Shown piece by piece: positions 19,212-28,599 of a DNA stretch of 64,000 bases; within the stretch, counting starts at the first letter, position 1, and each line of letters starts with the position of its first letter. The notes below the pieces were generated by a model. It saw only the letters and a list, made by a program, of their open reading frames with translations. It made no database searches and was not told the DNA's origin. The stretch lies in the NCBI RefSeq assembly GCF_000410515.1, contig NC_021500.1, positions 3,348,001 through 3,412,000 on the forward strand. Direction: 5' to 3'. The translations under genes were made by a program, and so were the position numbers. Origin of the DNA: Enterobacter sp. R4-368. Lineage in GTDB: Bacteria > Pseudomonadota > Gammaproteobacteria > Enterobacterales > Enterobacteriaceae.

Positions 19212-19565
19212 GTGACAATTTCCGAGTTACTGCAATATTGCATGGCGAAGCCTGGCGCTGAACAGAGCGTGCACAGCGACTGGAAAGCAACACAAATCAA
19301 AGTTGCGGATGTGCTGTTTGTGATGGTGAAAGAGGTGGAAGGCCGGCCGGCAGCGTCGTTGAAAACGAGCCCAGAACTGGCGGATTTGCTGCGCCAGCAG
19401 CATGAAGATGTGCGCCCCAGCCGCCATTTAAATAAAGCGCACTGGAGCACCGTTTACCTGGATGGTTCGTTACCGGATTCGCAGATTTACTACCTGGTGG
19501 ATGCGTCGTATCAGCAGGCGATTGAGTTGGTGCCGGAACAGGTCCGGCAGCAACTCTCCGTGTAA
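19212..19565 (+). CDS. yjbR: MmcQ/YjbR family DNA-binding-like protein
   Basis: The 117-residue protein matches E. coli YjbR (MmcQ-like fold, function unknown): MTISELLQYCMAKPGAEQS at the start and HWSTVYLDGSLPDSQIYYL near the end. It starts with GTG at 19212 behind AAGGAGA. Its stop codon is immediately followed by the uvrA stop on the other strand, so the two genes converge with no gap. Confidence 0.95.
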   Translation: MTISELLQYCMAKPGAEQSVHSDWKATQIKVADVLFVMVKEVEGRPAASLKTSPELADLLRQQHEDVRPSRHLNKAHWSTVYLDGSLPDSQIYYLVDASYQQAIELVPEQVRQQLSV

Positions 19566-22391
19566 TTACTTCAGCATCGGTTTGAGGAAGCGCGCCGTAT
19601 GGGAGGCTTCGCATTCGGCGACCGTTTCCGGCGTGCCGGAGACCAGGATCTCGCCGCCGCCGCTGCCGCCTTCCGGGCCGAGATCGACAATCCAGTCCGC
19701 CGTTTTAATCACGTCCAGGTTGTGCTCAATCACCACAATGGTGTTGCCCTGATCCCGTAACTGATGCAGCACGTCCAGCAACTGCTGGATATCAGCAAAG
19801 TGCAGGCCAGTGGTTGGTTCGTCGAGGATATAGAGCGTCTGGCCGGTGCCGCGTTTCGACAGCTCGCGCGCCAGCTTCACGCGCTGGGCTTCACCGCCGG
19901 AAAGCGTCGTCGCCGACTGTCCAAGACGAATATAGGTCAGGCCAACATCCATCAGCGTTTGTAGCTTACGCGCCAGCGCCGGAACAGCATCGAAGAACTC
20001 GCGTGCTTCTTCGATAGTCATATCCAGCACTTCATGGATAGTCTTGCCTTTGTATTTGATCTCCAGCGTTTCACGGTTGTAGCGCTTGCCTTTGCACTGG
20101 TCGCAAGGCACGTAAATATCCGGCAGAAAGTGCATTTCAACCTTAATGACGCCATCACCCTGGCACGCTTCGCAGCGACCGCCGCGCACGTTAAAGCTGA
20201 AGCGCCCCGGCGTGTAACCGCGCGAGCGGGACTCCGGCACACCGGCAAACAGCTCGCGCACCGGCGTAAAGACGCCAGTATAGGTGGCCGGGTTGGAGCG
20301 TGGCGTACGCCCAATCGGGCTCTGGTCGATATCAATGACTTTGTCGAAATGCTCCAGCCCCTGCACATCGCGATACGGCGCAGGTTCGGCGATGGTTGCG
20401 CCGTTCAACTGACGCTGGGCGATTGGGAACAGCGTATCGTTGATCAGCGTCGATTTACCGGAGCCGGAAACGCCGGTGATACAGGTGAACAGGCCCACCG
20501 GCAGCGTCAGCGTTACATCTTTCAGATTGTTACCGCGCGCGCCAGTCAGCTTCAGCACTTTTTCTGGATCGGCTTTCACGCGCTGTTTCGGCAGCTCAAT
20601 TTTACGTTTGCCGCTCATGTACTGCCCGGTCAGGGATTCCGGCACCGCCATGATGGCATCCAGCGTCCCTTCCGCCACCACCTGGCCGCCGTGTACGCCC
20701 GCGCCAGGGCCGATGTCGATCACATGGTCGGCGGCGCGAATGGCGTCTTCGTCGTGTTCGACAACAATCACCGTGTTACCGAGGTTACGCAGATGGATAA
20801 GCGTGCCGAGCAGACGTTCGTTATCGCGCTGATGCAGGCCAATTGACGGCTCATCCAGCACGTACATGACACCTACCAGACCCGCGCCAATCTGGCTTGC
20901 CAGACGAATGCGCTGCGCTTCGCCGCCGGAGAGCGTTTCCGCCGAGCGGGAAAGCGTCAGGTAGTTCAGGCCGACGTTTACCAGGAACTTCAGGCGATCG
21001 CCAATCTCTTTCAGCACTTTTTCGGCGATTTTTGCCCGCTGGCCGGAAAGTTTCAGATTGTTGAAGAAGTCCATCGCATGGCCGATGCTCATATCGGAAA
21101 TGGTCGGCAGCGGGGTGTTTTCAACAAACACATGGCGTGCTTCGCGACGCAGGCGCGTCCCTTCACAGGAGGCGCACGGTCGGTTGCTGATGAACTTCGC
21201 CAGCTCCTCACGTACCGCGCTGGATTCCGTCTCTTTGTAACGGCGCTCCATGTTATGCAGCACGCCCTCAAACGGGTGACGACGCACAGAAGTGTCGCCA
21301 CGATCGTTCATGTATTTGAACTCAATCGACTCTTTGCCGGAACCAAACAGCACCACTTTCTGCACGTTGGCGCTCAGGCTTTCCCATGGCGCTTCCACGT
21401 CGAATTTGTAGTGTTCCGCCAGCGATTTCAGCATCTGGAAATAGTAGAAGTTGCGGCGATCCCAGCCGCGGATCGCGCCGCCGGCCAGCGACAGCTCCGG
21501 GTTCTGGATCACGCGATCGGGATCGAAATATTGCTGCACGCCCAGACCGTCGCAGGTCGGACACGCGCCAGCCGGGTTGTTGAACGAGAACAGGCGAGGT
21601 TCCAGCTCGCGCATGCTGTAGCCACAAATCGGGCAGGCGAAGTTGGCGGAAAACAGCAGCTCTTCGGCGGTCGGCTCATCCATATCGGCAACCACTGCCG
21701 TACCGCCGGAAAGTTCCAGTGCGGTTTCAAACGATTCGGCCAGGCGCTGGGCAAGATCAGCGCGCACTTTAAAACGGTCGATCACCACTTCAATGGTGTG
21801 TTTCTTTTGTAGCTCGAGTTTCGGCGGATCGGAGAGATCGCACACTTCGCCGTCGATCCTTGCGCGGATATAACCCTGGCTTGCGAGGTTCTCCAGCGTC
21901 TTACTGTGTTCACCTTTACGCTCTTTGATAACTGGCGCCAGCAGCATCAGGCGCTTGCCTTCCGGTTGCGACAACACGTTATCCACCATCTGGCTCACGG
22001 TTTGCGCCGCCAGCGGAACGTCGTGGTCCGGGCAACGCGGCTCGCCGACGCGGGCGAACAGCAGACGCAGGTAATCGTGAATCTCCGTGATCGTGCCGAC
22101 GGTGGAACGCGGGTTGTGGGATGTCGATTTTTGTTCAATAGAAATGGCGGGCGATAAACCTTCAATGTGGTCAACGTCCGGTTTTTCCATCAGCGACAGA
22201 AACTGACGCGCATACGCGGAGAGTGATTCAACGTAACGACGCTGCCCTTCGGCATAGAGTGTGTCGAAAGCCAGGGAGGACTTACCAGAACCCGACAGCC
22301 CGGTGACGACAATCAGTTTGTCGCGAGGGATGACGAGGTTGATGTTTTTGAGATTATGGGTGCGGGCGCCCCGTACTTCTATCTTATCCAA
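19566..22391 (-). CDS. uvrA: Excinuclease ABC subunit UvrA
   Basis: UvrA is the damage-recognition ATPase of nucleotide excision repair. I chose the TTG at 22389-22391 (giving [16 protein letters not shown], the E. coli start, 941 residues) because AAAGG lies 8 nt upstream; a GTG at 22400 would add three residues. Two ABC ATPase modules are visible: Walker [10 protein letters not shown] and GVSGSGKST, signatures LSGGEAQR (twice), and zinc fingers CPICGY...CPTCDG and CEACQG...CDQCKG. It is divergent from ssb around one LexA box and so SOS-induced. Confidence 0.97.
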   Translation of the reverse strand: MDKIEVRGARTHNLKNINLVIPRDKLIVVTGLSGSGKSSLAFDTLYAEGQRRYVESLSAYARQFLSLMEKPDVDHIEGLSPAISIEQKSTSHNPRSTVGTITEIHDYLRLLFARVGEPRCPDHDVPLAAQTVSQMVDNVLSQPEGKRLMLLAPVIKERKGEHSKTLENLASQGYIRARIDGEVCDLSDPPKLELQKKHTIEVVIDRFKVRADLAQRLAESFETALELSGGTAVVADMDEPTAEELLFSANFACPICGYSMRELEPRLFSFNNPAGACPTCDGLGVQQYFDPDRVIQNPELSLAGGAIRGWDRRNFYYFQMLKSLAEHYKFDVEAPWESLSANVQKVVLFGSGKESIEFKYMNDRGDTSVRRHPFEGVLHNMERRYKETESSAVREELAKFISNRPCASCEGTRLRREARHVFVENTPLPTISDMSIGHAMDFFNNLKLSGQRAKIAEKVLKEIGDRLKFLVNVGLNYLTLSRSAETLSGGEAQRIRLASQIGAGLVGVMYVLDEPSIGLHQRDNERLLGTLIHLRNLGNTVIVVEHDEDAIRAADHVIDIGPGAGVHGGQVVAEGTLDAIMAVPESLTGQYMSGKRKIELPKQRVKADPEKVLKLTGARGNNLKDVTLTLPVGLFTCITGVSGSGKSTLINDTLFPIAQRQLNGATIAEPAPYRDVQGLEHFDKVIDIDQSPIGRTPRSNPATYTGVFTPVRELFAGVPESRSRGYTPGRFSFNVRGGRCEACQGDGVIKVEMHFLPDIYVPCDQCKGKRYNRETLEIKYKGKTIHEVLDMTIEEAREFFDAVPALARKLQTLMDVGLTYIRLGQSATTLSGGEAQRVKLARELSKRGTGQTLYILDEPTTGLHFADIQQLLDVLHQLRDQGNTIVVIEHNLDVIKTADWIVDLGPEGGSGGGEILVSGTPETVAECEASHTARFLKPMLK

Positions 22392-22484
22392 TCCATTCAC
22401 CTTTTACCCGGAGGAACACTTTTTGCCTGGTGTGTTTGAAGGACAACCAGCGGTCAGAAACGGCTAATTATGACACAATTTAAC

Positions 22485-22500
22485 CTGAATGAATATACAG
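22485..22500. promoter_or_regulatory. LexA (SOS) box between uvrA and ssb
   Basis: CTGAATGAATATACAG fits CTG-N10-CAG and is the reverse complement of the known E. coli uvrA operator as I recall it. It can control uvrA (minus) and ssb (plus). Confidence 0.95.
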
Positions 22501-22652
22501 TATTCGCATGCATCTTCGCTTCGGGTATGTCAAACTATGGCGCGCGGCGATAATCTGGAATCCTCCTCGCAGCTATCTAAGTGTGGCTTTGTAATGCTAC
22601 AATCGCGCGTTTACACTACTAAGAATCAAGCAACGTTTTCAGGAGACACAAT

Positions 22653-23177
22653 ATGGCCAGCAGAGGCGTAAACAAGGTGATTCTCGTCGGTAATCTGGGC
22701 CAGGACCCGGAAGTACGCTATATGCCGAGTGGTGGCGCAGTTGCCAACATTACGCTGGCTACTTCCGAATCCTGGCGTGACAAGCAGACCGGCGAAACCA
22801 AAGAGCAGACCGAATGGCACCGCGTTGTGCTGTTTGGCAAGCTGGCGGAAGTGGCCGGCGAGTACCTGCGTAAAGGCTCTCAGGTTTATATTGAAGGCCA
22901 GCTGCGCACCCGCAAATGGACCGATCAATCCGGTCAGGAAAAATACACCACTGAAGTAGTGGTTAACGTTGGCGGCACCATGCAGATGCTGGGCGGCCGT
23001 CAGGGTGGCGGCGCTCCGGCAGGTGGCGGCCAGCAGCAGGGCGGCTGGGGTCAGCCTCAGCAGCCACAGGGTGGCAACCAGTTCAGCGGCGGCGCGCAGT
23101 CTCGCCCGCAGCAGCAGTCTGCACCGGCACCGTCTAACGAACCGCCGATGGATTTCGACGACGACATCCCGTTCTGA
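22653..23177 (+). CDS. ssb: Single-stranded DNA-binding protein
   Basis: SSB coats single-stranded DNA as a tetramer during replication and repair. The 174-residue product has the OB-fold domain (about 1-112, [20 protein letters not shown]), a Gly/Gln-rich linker (about 115-160) and the acidic tip MDFDDDIPF that docks partner proteins. An AGGAGA ribosome site lies upstream. A terminator follows, and the accessory block begins directly after it. Confidence 0.98.
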   Translation: MASRGVNKVILVGNLGQDPEVRYMPSGGAVANITLATSESWRDKQTGETKEQTEWHRVVLFGKLAEVAGEYLRKGSQVYIEGQLRTRKWTDQSGQEKYTTEVVVNVGGTMQMLGGRQGGGAPAGGGQQQGGWGQPQQPQGGNQFSGGAQSRPQQQSAPAPSNEPPMDFDDDIPF

Positions 23178-23201
23178 TTTGCGTTACGCCGCAAATTTAA
23201 A

Positions 23202-23226
23202 AACCCCGCCTGGCGGGGTTTTTTGT
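23202..23226 (+). terminator. Intrinsic terminator of ssb
   Basis: CCCCGCC (23204-23210) pairs with GGCGGGG (23212-23218), flanked by AAA and followed by TTTTTT. Confidence 0.92.
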
Positions 23227-23462
23227 CTACAGAAAACCCCCAGCCAGGCTCGGGGTTCCGCAAAGTTTTCAGCTTTAAGCCAGCTATTATGCGCCGCGCC
23301 CGCTGAACTGATGCAGCAGTAGCTCCGCAACGGTGGGCGCAACGCCGCCTGCGGCAAGCAGCACAAACGCAGCGCCCCAGCTCTGCATAGTGTCGAACTG
23401 CATATTGTTGAAGACGCGCACAAATAAAACGGGTGTCCGTGCGCAAGGCACCAGCGGCATAA

Positions 23463-23485
23463 AAAACCCCGCGTTGCGGGGTCTT
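23463..23485 (-). terminator. Intrinsic terminator of the amino acid ABC operon
   Basis: On the minus strand ACCCCGC-AAC-GCGGGGT is followed by TTTTT. It lies 20 bp after the stop of the solute-binding protein gene. Confidence 0.88.
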
Positions 23486-23504
23486 ACCATTCAGCGGCTA
23501 CGCA

Positions 23505-24278
23505 TCACTTCGACACATCCGCGCCGAAGTATTTCTGCGAAATGCGTTGATAAGTACCGTCGGCTTTGATCTCTTCGAGTGCCTTATCAATCGCGGCTTT
23601 CAGTTGCGGGTTGCCCTTGCGGAATAACACGCCGGATTTCTCCGCGTCAGATTGCGTGGCGACAATTTTCACCGGCGCGTCGGGTTTATGTTTTTTGAAA
23701 TCCAGGAATGACAGGTTGTCGTTGATGGTCGCATCGGCGCGCCCCTGCACCACCAAATCGACAGACTGGTTAAAGCCGTCGGTGGCGACGATCTCCGCAC
23801 CATATTTGCGCGCGATCTGCGCATAGTTGCTGGTCAGCGTGTGGGCGGATTTTTTACCTTTTAAATCCTCGAAACGGGTGATTGCCGTATTTTTGCTGTT
23901 GACGATCAGCACCGCTTTGGAGGCGATATACGGCTCGGAGAAGTCATATTTTTTCTGGCGTTCCGGCGTAATGCCCACCTGATTGATCACCGCGTCGTAG
24001 CGGTTAGCATCAATACCGGCGATCAGGCCATCCCATTTGCCTTCAACAAACTGGGCGTTCACTTTCAGGCGCTTGGCGATTTCCTGGCCGATTTCGACAT
24101 CAAACCCTTCCAGCTTGCCGGCGGCGTTATGGAAAGTGAAGGGCGGATAAGTCCCTTCGGTGCCAATTTTTAACACCCCGGCGGATTGAATTTTTGCCAG
24201 ATCATCCTGCGCCAGCGCCGCGTGAGCAAAGCCCAGCTGCATAACGCCTGCTATCACCAGTGTTGCGAATGCCTTCAT
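23505..24278 (-). CDS. Polar amino acid ABC transporter, periplasmic binding protein (cystine-like)
   Basis: The 257-residue family 3 solute-binding protein has a signal peptide (about 1-23, ending ALA before QDD) and the typical segments GTEGTYPPFTFHNAAGKLEGFDVE, KWDGLIAGID and YDAVINQVGIT. The overall pattern, including EGTYPPF and the C-terminal KYFGADVSK, resembles the E. coli cystine-binding protein TcyJ/FliY, so cystine or another polar amino acid is the likely ligand; this is inference. It is the last gene of a three-gene minus-strand operon. Confidence 0.85.
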   Translation of the reverse strand: MKAFATLVIAGVMQLGFAHAALAQDDLAKIQSAGVLKIGTEGTYPPFTFHNAAGKLEGFDVEIGQEIAKRLKVNAQFVEGKWDGLIAGIDANRYDAVINQVGITPERQKKYDFSEPYIASKAVLIVNSKNTAITRFEDLKGKKSAHTLTSNYAQIARKYGAEIVATDGFNQSVDLVVQGRADATINDNLSFLDFKKHKPDAPVKIVATQSDAEKSGVLFRKGNPQLKAAIDKALEEIKADGTYQRISQKYFGADVSK

Positions 24279-24300
24279 CTGCGTTACCCCGTAAATATTG

Positions 24301-25071
24301 TTATTGATGCGCTTCGATAGTCGAAAACGCTGTGCTTAAAGAGGCGATGAATTCCGTGGTTCGTGGTTTCTTCGCCTGTGAAAAAAGGGTGCTGGCGCTG
24401 CCCGATTCGACAATTTCCCCGGCTTCGAGAAATACCACCTGGCTTGCGATATGGGCCGCTAAGCGTAGATCGTGGGTGGCCATAATCATCGTCGTGCCCT
24501 CGTGTGCCAGCTGGCGCAGGACGGCGACCACTTCGCCGGAAAGTTCCGGGTCGAGCGCCGAGGTTGGCTCATCGCACAGTAACACCGCAGGCGAAGGTGC
24601 CAGCGCGCGGGCAATCGCCACGCGTTGTTGCTGGCCGCCGGAAAGTGTATTCGGCAGTGCGTTACGCTTATGCAGCATGCCAACCTTCTCCAGTAGCGCC
24701 TCGCCGCGTTTGCGGGCTCGCTCGCGGTCCCATTTATGCACCGTAATCAGTCCCTCGGTAATGTTGTCGAGAGCGGTCATATGCGGAAACAGCGCAAAGT
24801 TTTGAAAAACCATTCCGGTCTGACGGCTCATCCGGCGAATATCCTGGCCTTTGATACGGGCACCTGGCGTAAATACCATCTCTTCTTTGCCGATGGTTAA
24901 TTCCCCGGACTGGGGGATTTCCAGCAAATTAATACAACGTAATAATGTACTTTTCCCGCTACCGGAGGGGCCAATTAAGGCGGTGACAGTGCCTTCTGCT
25001 ACCGTTAAATGAATATTTTGCAGCACCCGGTGACCGGCAAAACTTTTTTCAATGTTGCAGAGCGTTATCAT
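24301..25071 (-). CDS. Polar amino acid ABC transporter, ATPase
   Basis: The 256-residue ATPase has Walker A GPSGSGKST, a Q-loop near FQNFALFPHMT, signature LSGGQQQR and Walker B LLCDEPTSALD. This composition fits the GlnQ/TcyN-type importers. Its start overlaps the end of the permease gene by 23 bp, so translation is coupled, and the binding-protein gene follows after 22 bp. Confidence 0.9.
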   Translation of the reverse strand: MITLCNIEKSFAGHRVLQNIHLTVAEGTVTALIGPSGSGKSTLLRCINLLEIPQSGELTIGKEEMVFTPGARIKGQDIRRMSRQTGMVFQNFALFPHMTALDNITEGLITVHKWDRERARKRGEALLEKVGMLHKRNALPNTLSGGQQQRVAIARALAPSPAVLLCDEPTSALDPELSGEVVAVLRQLAHEGTTMIMATHDLRLAAHIASQVVFLEAGEIVESGSASTLFSQAKKPRTTEFIASLSTAFSTIEAHQ

Positions 25072-25744
25072 TTGCTCGCTCCTTAACGGTTGTCCCGGCT
25101 AATTTCCGCTCCAGCTTCTCTTGTAAATGCGATAAGACAGAGCTGAATAAGAGATAAATCACCGCGGCCTCGCTATATAAAATTAACGGCTCGTAAGTCA
25201 CCGCGGCTATTTGCTGCGCGGCGAGAAACATCTCCGGCACGGTGATCACCGAGGCCAGCGAGGTGTCTTTCACCAGCGAGATAAAGGTATTGGATAACGG
25301 CGGCACAGCGATGCGCGCGGCCTGCGGCAGAATAATGCGCCGTAGCGCCTGCGCCCAGGTCATGCTGATGGCATGCGCGGCTTCCCACTGACTTTTAGGC
25401 ACGGCGAGCAGCGTGGCGCGGATCACTTCCGAGGTATAAGCACCAATATTTATCGTAAAACCAATCACCGCCGCCGGAAAGGCATCGATAGTCATTCCCG
25501 CGCTGGGCAACGCGTAAAAAATTAAAAATAATTGTACTAATAACGGGGTGCCGCGAATTAACCAGACGTAAAATATGACTATCGGTTTTAAACATGCCGG
25601 GCCATATAAACGCAATAACGCCACAATAAAACCGAGTGTCAGACCAAGAATAAATGCGCTTAACGTTAAGGGAATGGTAAATTTCAGCCCGGCGGAAAGC
25701 ATTGGCCAGAACGAATCGATCGCTAAGGGTAACCATGTTGGCAC
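25049..25744 (-). CDS. Polar amino acid ABC transporter, permease
   Basis: The permease has about 231 residues with five or so membrane segments and the coupling EAA loop EAAHAISMTWAQALRRIILPQA. The motif LIRGTPLLVQLFLIFYALP is typical of His/Glu/cystine importer permeases. I chose the GTG at 25744 because GGAAGG lies about 6 nt upstream; ATGs at 25765 and 25762 lack a ribosome site. With a single permease gene, a homodimer is expected. Confidence 0.87.
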   Translation of the reverse strand: MPTWLPLAIDSFWPMLSAGLKFTIPLTLSAFILGLTLGFIVALLRLYGPACLKPIVIFYVWLIRGTPLLVQLFLIFYALPSAGMTIDAFPAAVIGFTINIGAYTSEVIRATLLAVPKSQWEAAHAISMTWAQALRRIILPQAARIAVPPLSNTFISLVKDTSLASVITVPEMFLAAQQIAAVTYEPLILYSEAAVIYLLFSSVLSHLQEKLERKLAGTTVKERANDNALQH

Positions 25745-26367
25745 TAAACACCTTCCGCACATCATTTATTGCCAGAAAAAGCTGGCAGAATGCTATGTAA
25801 ATATTCCAGTTGATTATTCTGGTACCGTATTAAAATGAATTATATTCGTTGTGTCTGTGGCGAAAACCAATATATCCGGATAAGAATATGCGCAAATGTG
25901 CTAAAGCCCTCTGGTTGGCGGACAGTGGGTAGCGTGAGGAGTGGCGTGTCGTTGCGAAAGCGTCAACCGGCAACGGTGGATGCCATAGCGCGGCGACGTT
26001 AAAAAATGCAGGCAAGCTGACGTCTGTTTTTAATTTAAAACCGACTAATTTCGCTTAGGGGAATATTGGGTGAAATAAAAGAATATATGATGCGTTATTA
26101 TTTATTGTTAGCTGAATCGAATAACCTGAAATCCACTGATTTATCAGGGTAATTTGCACTGAATTGATTTTAAATAAGTTATTATTTTAATTATAAAATA
26201 AGACGATTCTGAGATGTATTTAGCTGTCGTTTTTATGAACTGTGGATAATATTATTCGTAATCGTTGGTCGTTAGTAAATAATACGCGCGCGTATAAGTT
26301 TCTTTTGAATGATTTCCCGCAAATCGTTTTCTCCCGAAATATCCGCCGCCGCTACCAAGGAATACGT
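25745..26367. other. AT-rich intergenic region upstream of the divergent importer and vgrG
   Basis: About 620 bp separates the importer operon from vgrG. It should hold promoters for both directions. The stretch 26040-26260 is strongly AT-rich. An open frame precedes the vgrG start in frame from 26242 but lacks a ribosome site. I see no RNA gene or recognisable coding sequence. Confidence 0.5.
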
Positions 26368-28587
26368 ATGGTTAACCGGATAACCGTCCTGTCATCCGTT
26401 GGCAGTGATTCACTCCTGTTCTGGAAATTGAAAGGGGAAGAGCATCTTTCTGCTCCTTTTCGCTTTCAGGTCGACCTGCTGAGCAAAGACTTCACCCTTG
26501 ATCGGCAAAAACTGCTCGGGCAGGAGATGACGGTGGTGATCCCGTGCCAGATTCCGGGTAGCGAACGCTATCTTTCCGGGAAAGTGACCGCCGTTTCGGT
26601 GCGTACCGAAGAACTGGACGGCACGCAGTACGCGGCGTACCAGGCGACGCTGGAACCTGATTTCTGGCCGATGATGCGCGATCGCAACTTCCGTATTTTC
26701 CAGCAGCAGCGCGTGCCGGATATCGCCAAAACGCTGTTTTCCGAATACAACGTCAGGGTTGAAGACAAACTGACGCGCAGCTATCGCCAGTGGGATTACA
26801 GCGTGCAGTATGGTGAAAGCAGCTTCCACTTCATCAGCCGTTTGCTGGAGCTTGAAGGCATCAGCTACCTGTTTCGCCACAGCAAAGAGGGGCACACGCT
26901 GGTGCTGATGGACGACTACTCGCAGGCGGAGGCCTTTCCCGGTTACGACACTATTCCCTGGCATGCGCAAACCGGCGGCGGCGCGGTCAACGAAGAGGGC
27001 ATCAGCCAGTTGGTGGCGAACCACGTGGTGACGCCGGGTCTGTACAGCACCGATGATTACGATTTCCGAAAGCCGCATGCCTGGATGCTGCAAACCCTGC
27101 AAAACCCCGTTTCGCCAAGCCCAGGGAAAATTGATGTGTATGACTGGCCAGGCCGCTTTGTTGAGCATGGCGACGGTGAAGCGTACGCGCGTATTCGCCA
27201 GCAGGCCTGGCAGGCGGAGCAGCAGCAAATGCAAGGCTCCGGTACCGCGACCGGCATCGCGCCTGGCCATCTTTTTCGCCTTACCAATGCACCCAATTTC
27301 GCCGATAACGCGCAGTGGCTGGTGATTGGCGCCCGGTATGCGTTTGAAGAGAATCAGTACGCCTCCGGCGGGCAATTCAGTTCACAGCATAACATCGCCT
27401 TTACCGTTATTCCGGCGACAACGCCTTTTCGCCCGGCATCGGTCACCGACTGGCCGCGCACCTATGGCCCGCAAACGGCGCGCGTGGTCGGGCCGCAGGG
27501 CGAATCGATCTGGACGGACAAATATGGCCGCGTGAAGGTGAAGTTCCACTGGGATCGGCAAAGCCAGGGCGATGAAAACAGCTCTTGCTGGGTGCGCGTC
27601 TCCAGCGCGTGGGCCGGGCAGGGCTACGGCGGTGTGCAGATCCCGCGTGTGGGCGACGAAGTGGTGGTCGATTTTATTAACGGTGAGCCGGACAGACCGA
27701 TAATCATTGGTCGCGTCTATAACGAAGCCAGCATGCCGCCGTGGGCGCTGCCAGCGGCGGCGACGCAGATGGGCTTTATGAGCCGTTCGAAAGACGGTTC
27801 GCCGGATAACGCCAACGCCCTGCGCTTTGAAGACAAACCCGGCGAGGAGCAACTCTGGCTGCATGCCGAGCGCAACATGGATACCGAAGTCGAAAACGAC
27901 GAAACCCATGATGTTGGCAGCAACCGCACCAAAACCGTTGGCAAAGACGAAACCAGCCATATCAAACAGAACCGCACCCGCACAGTGGACGGCAATGAAA
28001 CCGTCACTATCGGCCAGGATCGCAGCAAAACCATCAACGGTAACGAAACCACCACCGTGCAGCAGAACCGCACCGAAAGCGTGAAAGGCAATGAAACCCT
28101 CAGTGTCGAGCAAAACCGCGATGAGACCATTACCGGCAATCACACCACCACGGTGAAGAGCAACAACACCGGCACCGTGCAAGGCAACCAGACGCTGATC
28201 GTGGTGCAGGACAGAACCCGCACCGTGCAGGGCAACGAAAAGGTGAGCGTGCAGCAAAACCGCACCGTGCAGGTTACTGGCGACCAGACGCTGGAAGTGA
28301 CCGGTAACCGCAACGTCACCGTCAGCAGCAACGAAGTGCGTACGGTGGTGCGAAAGCAAGAGGTGAATATCGGTGCCGGACGCACGCTGAGCATTACCGG
28401 CGGCGACACCCGTTTTACCCAGGGTAGCGTGGCGGACAGCGCAACGGATACCTTCCAGATCAACGTCGGCGAAAGCGGCATTCTGATTGGCAACGGCAGC
28501 GTGGAGATCACCGCGGGCGGCTCGACCATCACCATTAACGCGGCGGGCGTGATGGTCAATGGCAAGAAAATCGAGCTTAACGCCTGA
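26368..28587 (+). CDS. vgrG: Type VI secretion tip protein VgrG
   Basis: VgrG forms the trimeric spike at the tip of the type VI secretion tube. From the ATG at 26368 (AAGGA 6 nt upstream) it has 739 residues. The gp27-like part starts RITVLSSVGSDSLLFWKL, and the gp5/OB region shows ESIWTDKYGRVKVKFHWDR and GYGGVQIPRVGDEVVVDF. Residues about 510-680 form a run of short degenerate repeats (NRTKTVGKDET, GNETVTIGQDRS and similar), the beta-helix needle. The C-terminal tail (GGSTITINAAGVMVNGKKIELNA) is typical. No T6SS core genes are nearby, so it is an orphan cargo locus. Confidence 0.95.
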   Translation: MVNRITVLSSVGSDSLLFWKLKGEEHLSAPFRFQVDLLSKDFTLDRQKLLGQEMTVVIPCQIPGSERYLSGKVTAVSVRTEELDGTQYAAYQATLEPDFWPMMRDRNFRIFQQQRVPDIAKTLFSEYNVRVEDKLTRSYRQWDYSVQYGESSFHFISRLLELEGISYLFRHSKEGHTLVLMDDYSQAEAFPGYDTIPWHAQTGGGAVNEEGISQLVANHVVTPGLYSTDDYDFRKPHAWMLQTLQNPVSPSPGKIDVYDWPGRFVEHGDGEAYARIRQQAWQAEQQQMQGSGTATGIAPGHLFRLTNAPNFADNAQWLVIGARYAFEENQYASGGQFSSQHNIAFTVIPATTPFRPASVTDWPRTYGPQTARVVGPQGESIWTDKYGRVKVKFHWDRQSQGDENSSCWVRVSSAWAGQGYGGVQIPRVGDEVVVDFINGEPDRPIIIGRVYNEASMPPWALPAAATQMGFMSRSKDGSPDNANALRFEDKPGEEQLWLHAERNMDTEVENDETHDVGSNRTKTVGKDETSHIKQNRTRTVDGNETVTIGQDRSKTINGNETTTVQQNRTESVKGNETLSVEQNRDETITGNHTTTVKSNNTGTVQGNQTLIVVQDRTRTVQGNEKVSVQQNRTVQVTGDQTLEVTGNRNVTVSSNEVRTVVRKQEVNIGAGRTLSITGGDTRFTQGSVADSATDTFQINVGESGILIGNGSVEITAGGSTITINAAGVMVNGKKIELNA

Positions 28588-28599
28588 TAAGGACACGGA

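Noticed and set aside
21078..21812. Long open frames antisense to uvrA (also 20034-20846)
   Set aside because: uvrA is unambiguous on the other strand; the antisense frames reflect codon bias.
23287..23490. Minus-strand ORF of 67 codons with a hydrophobic end between ssb and the importer
   Set aside because: It could be a transporter remnant, but it overlaps the terminator of the neighbouring operon, lacks a ribosome site and matches nothing I recognise.
27890..28360. CRISPR-like periodic repeats
   Set aside because: The repeats are short, degenerate and in frame inside vgrG; they encode the protein needle.
27382..28596. Long open frame of 404 codons antisense to vgrG
   Set aside because: It is a shadow of the repetitive, GC-rich vgrG coding sequence; no ribosome site and no family features.
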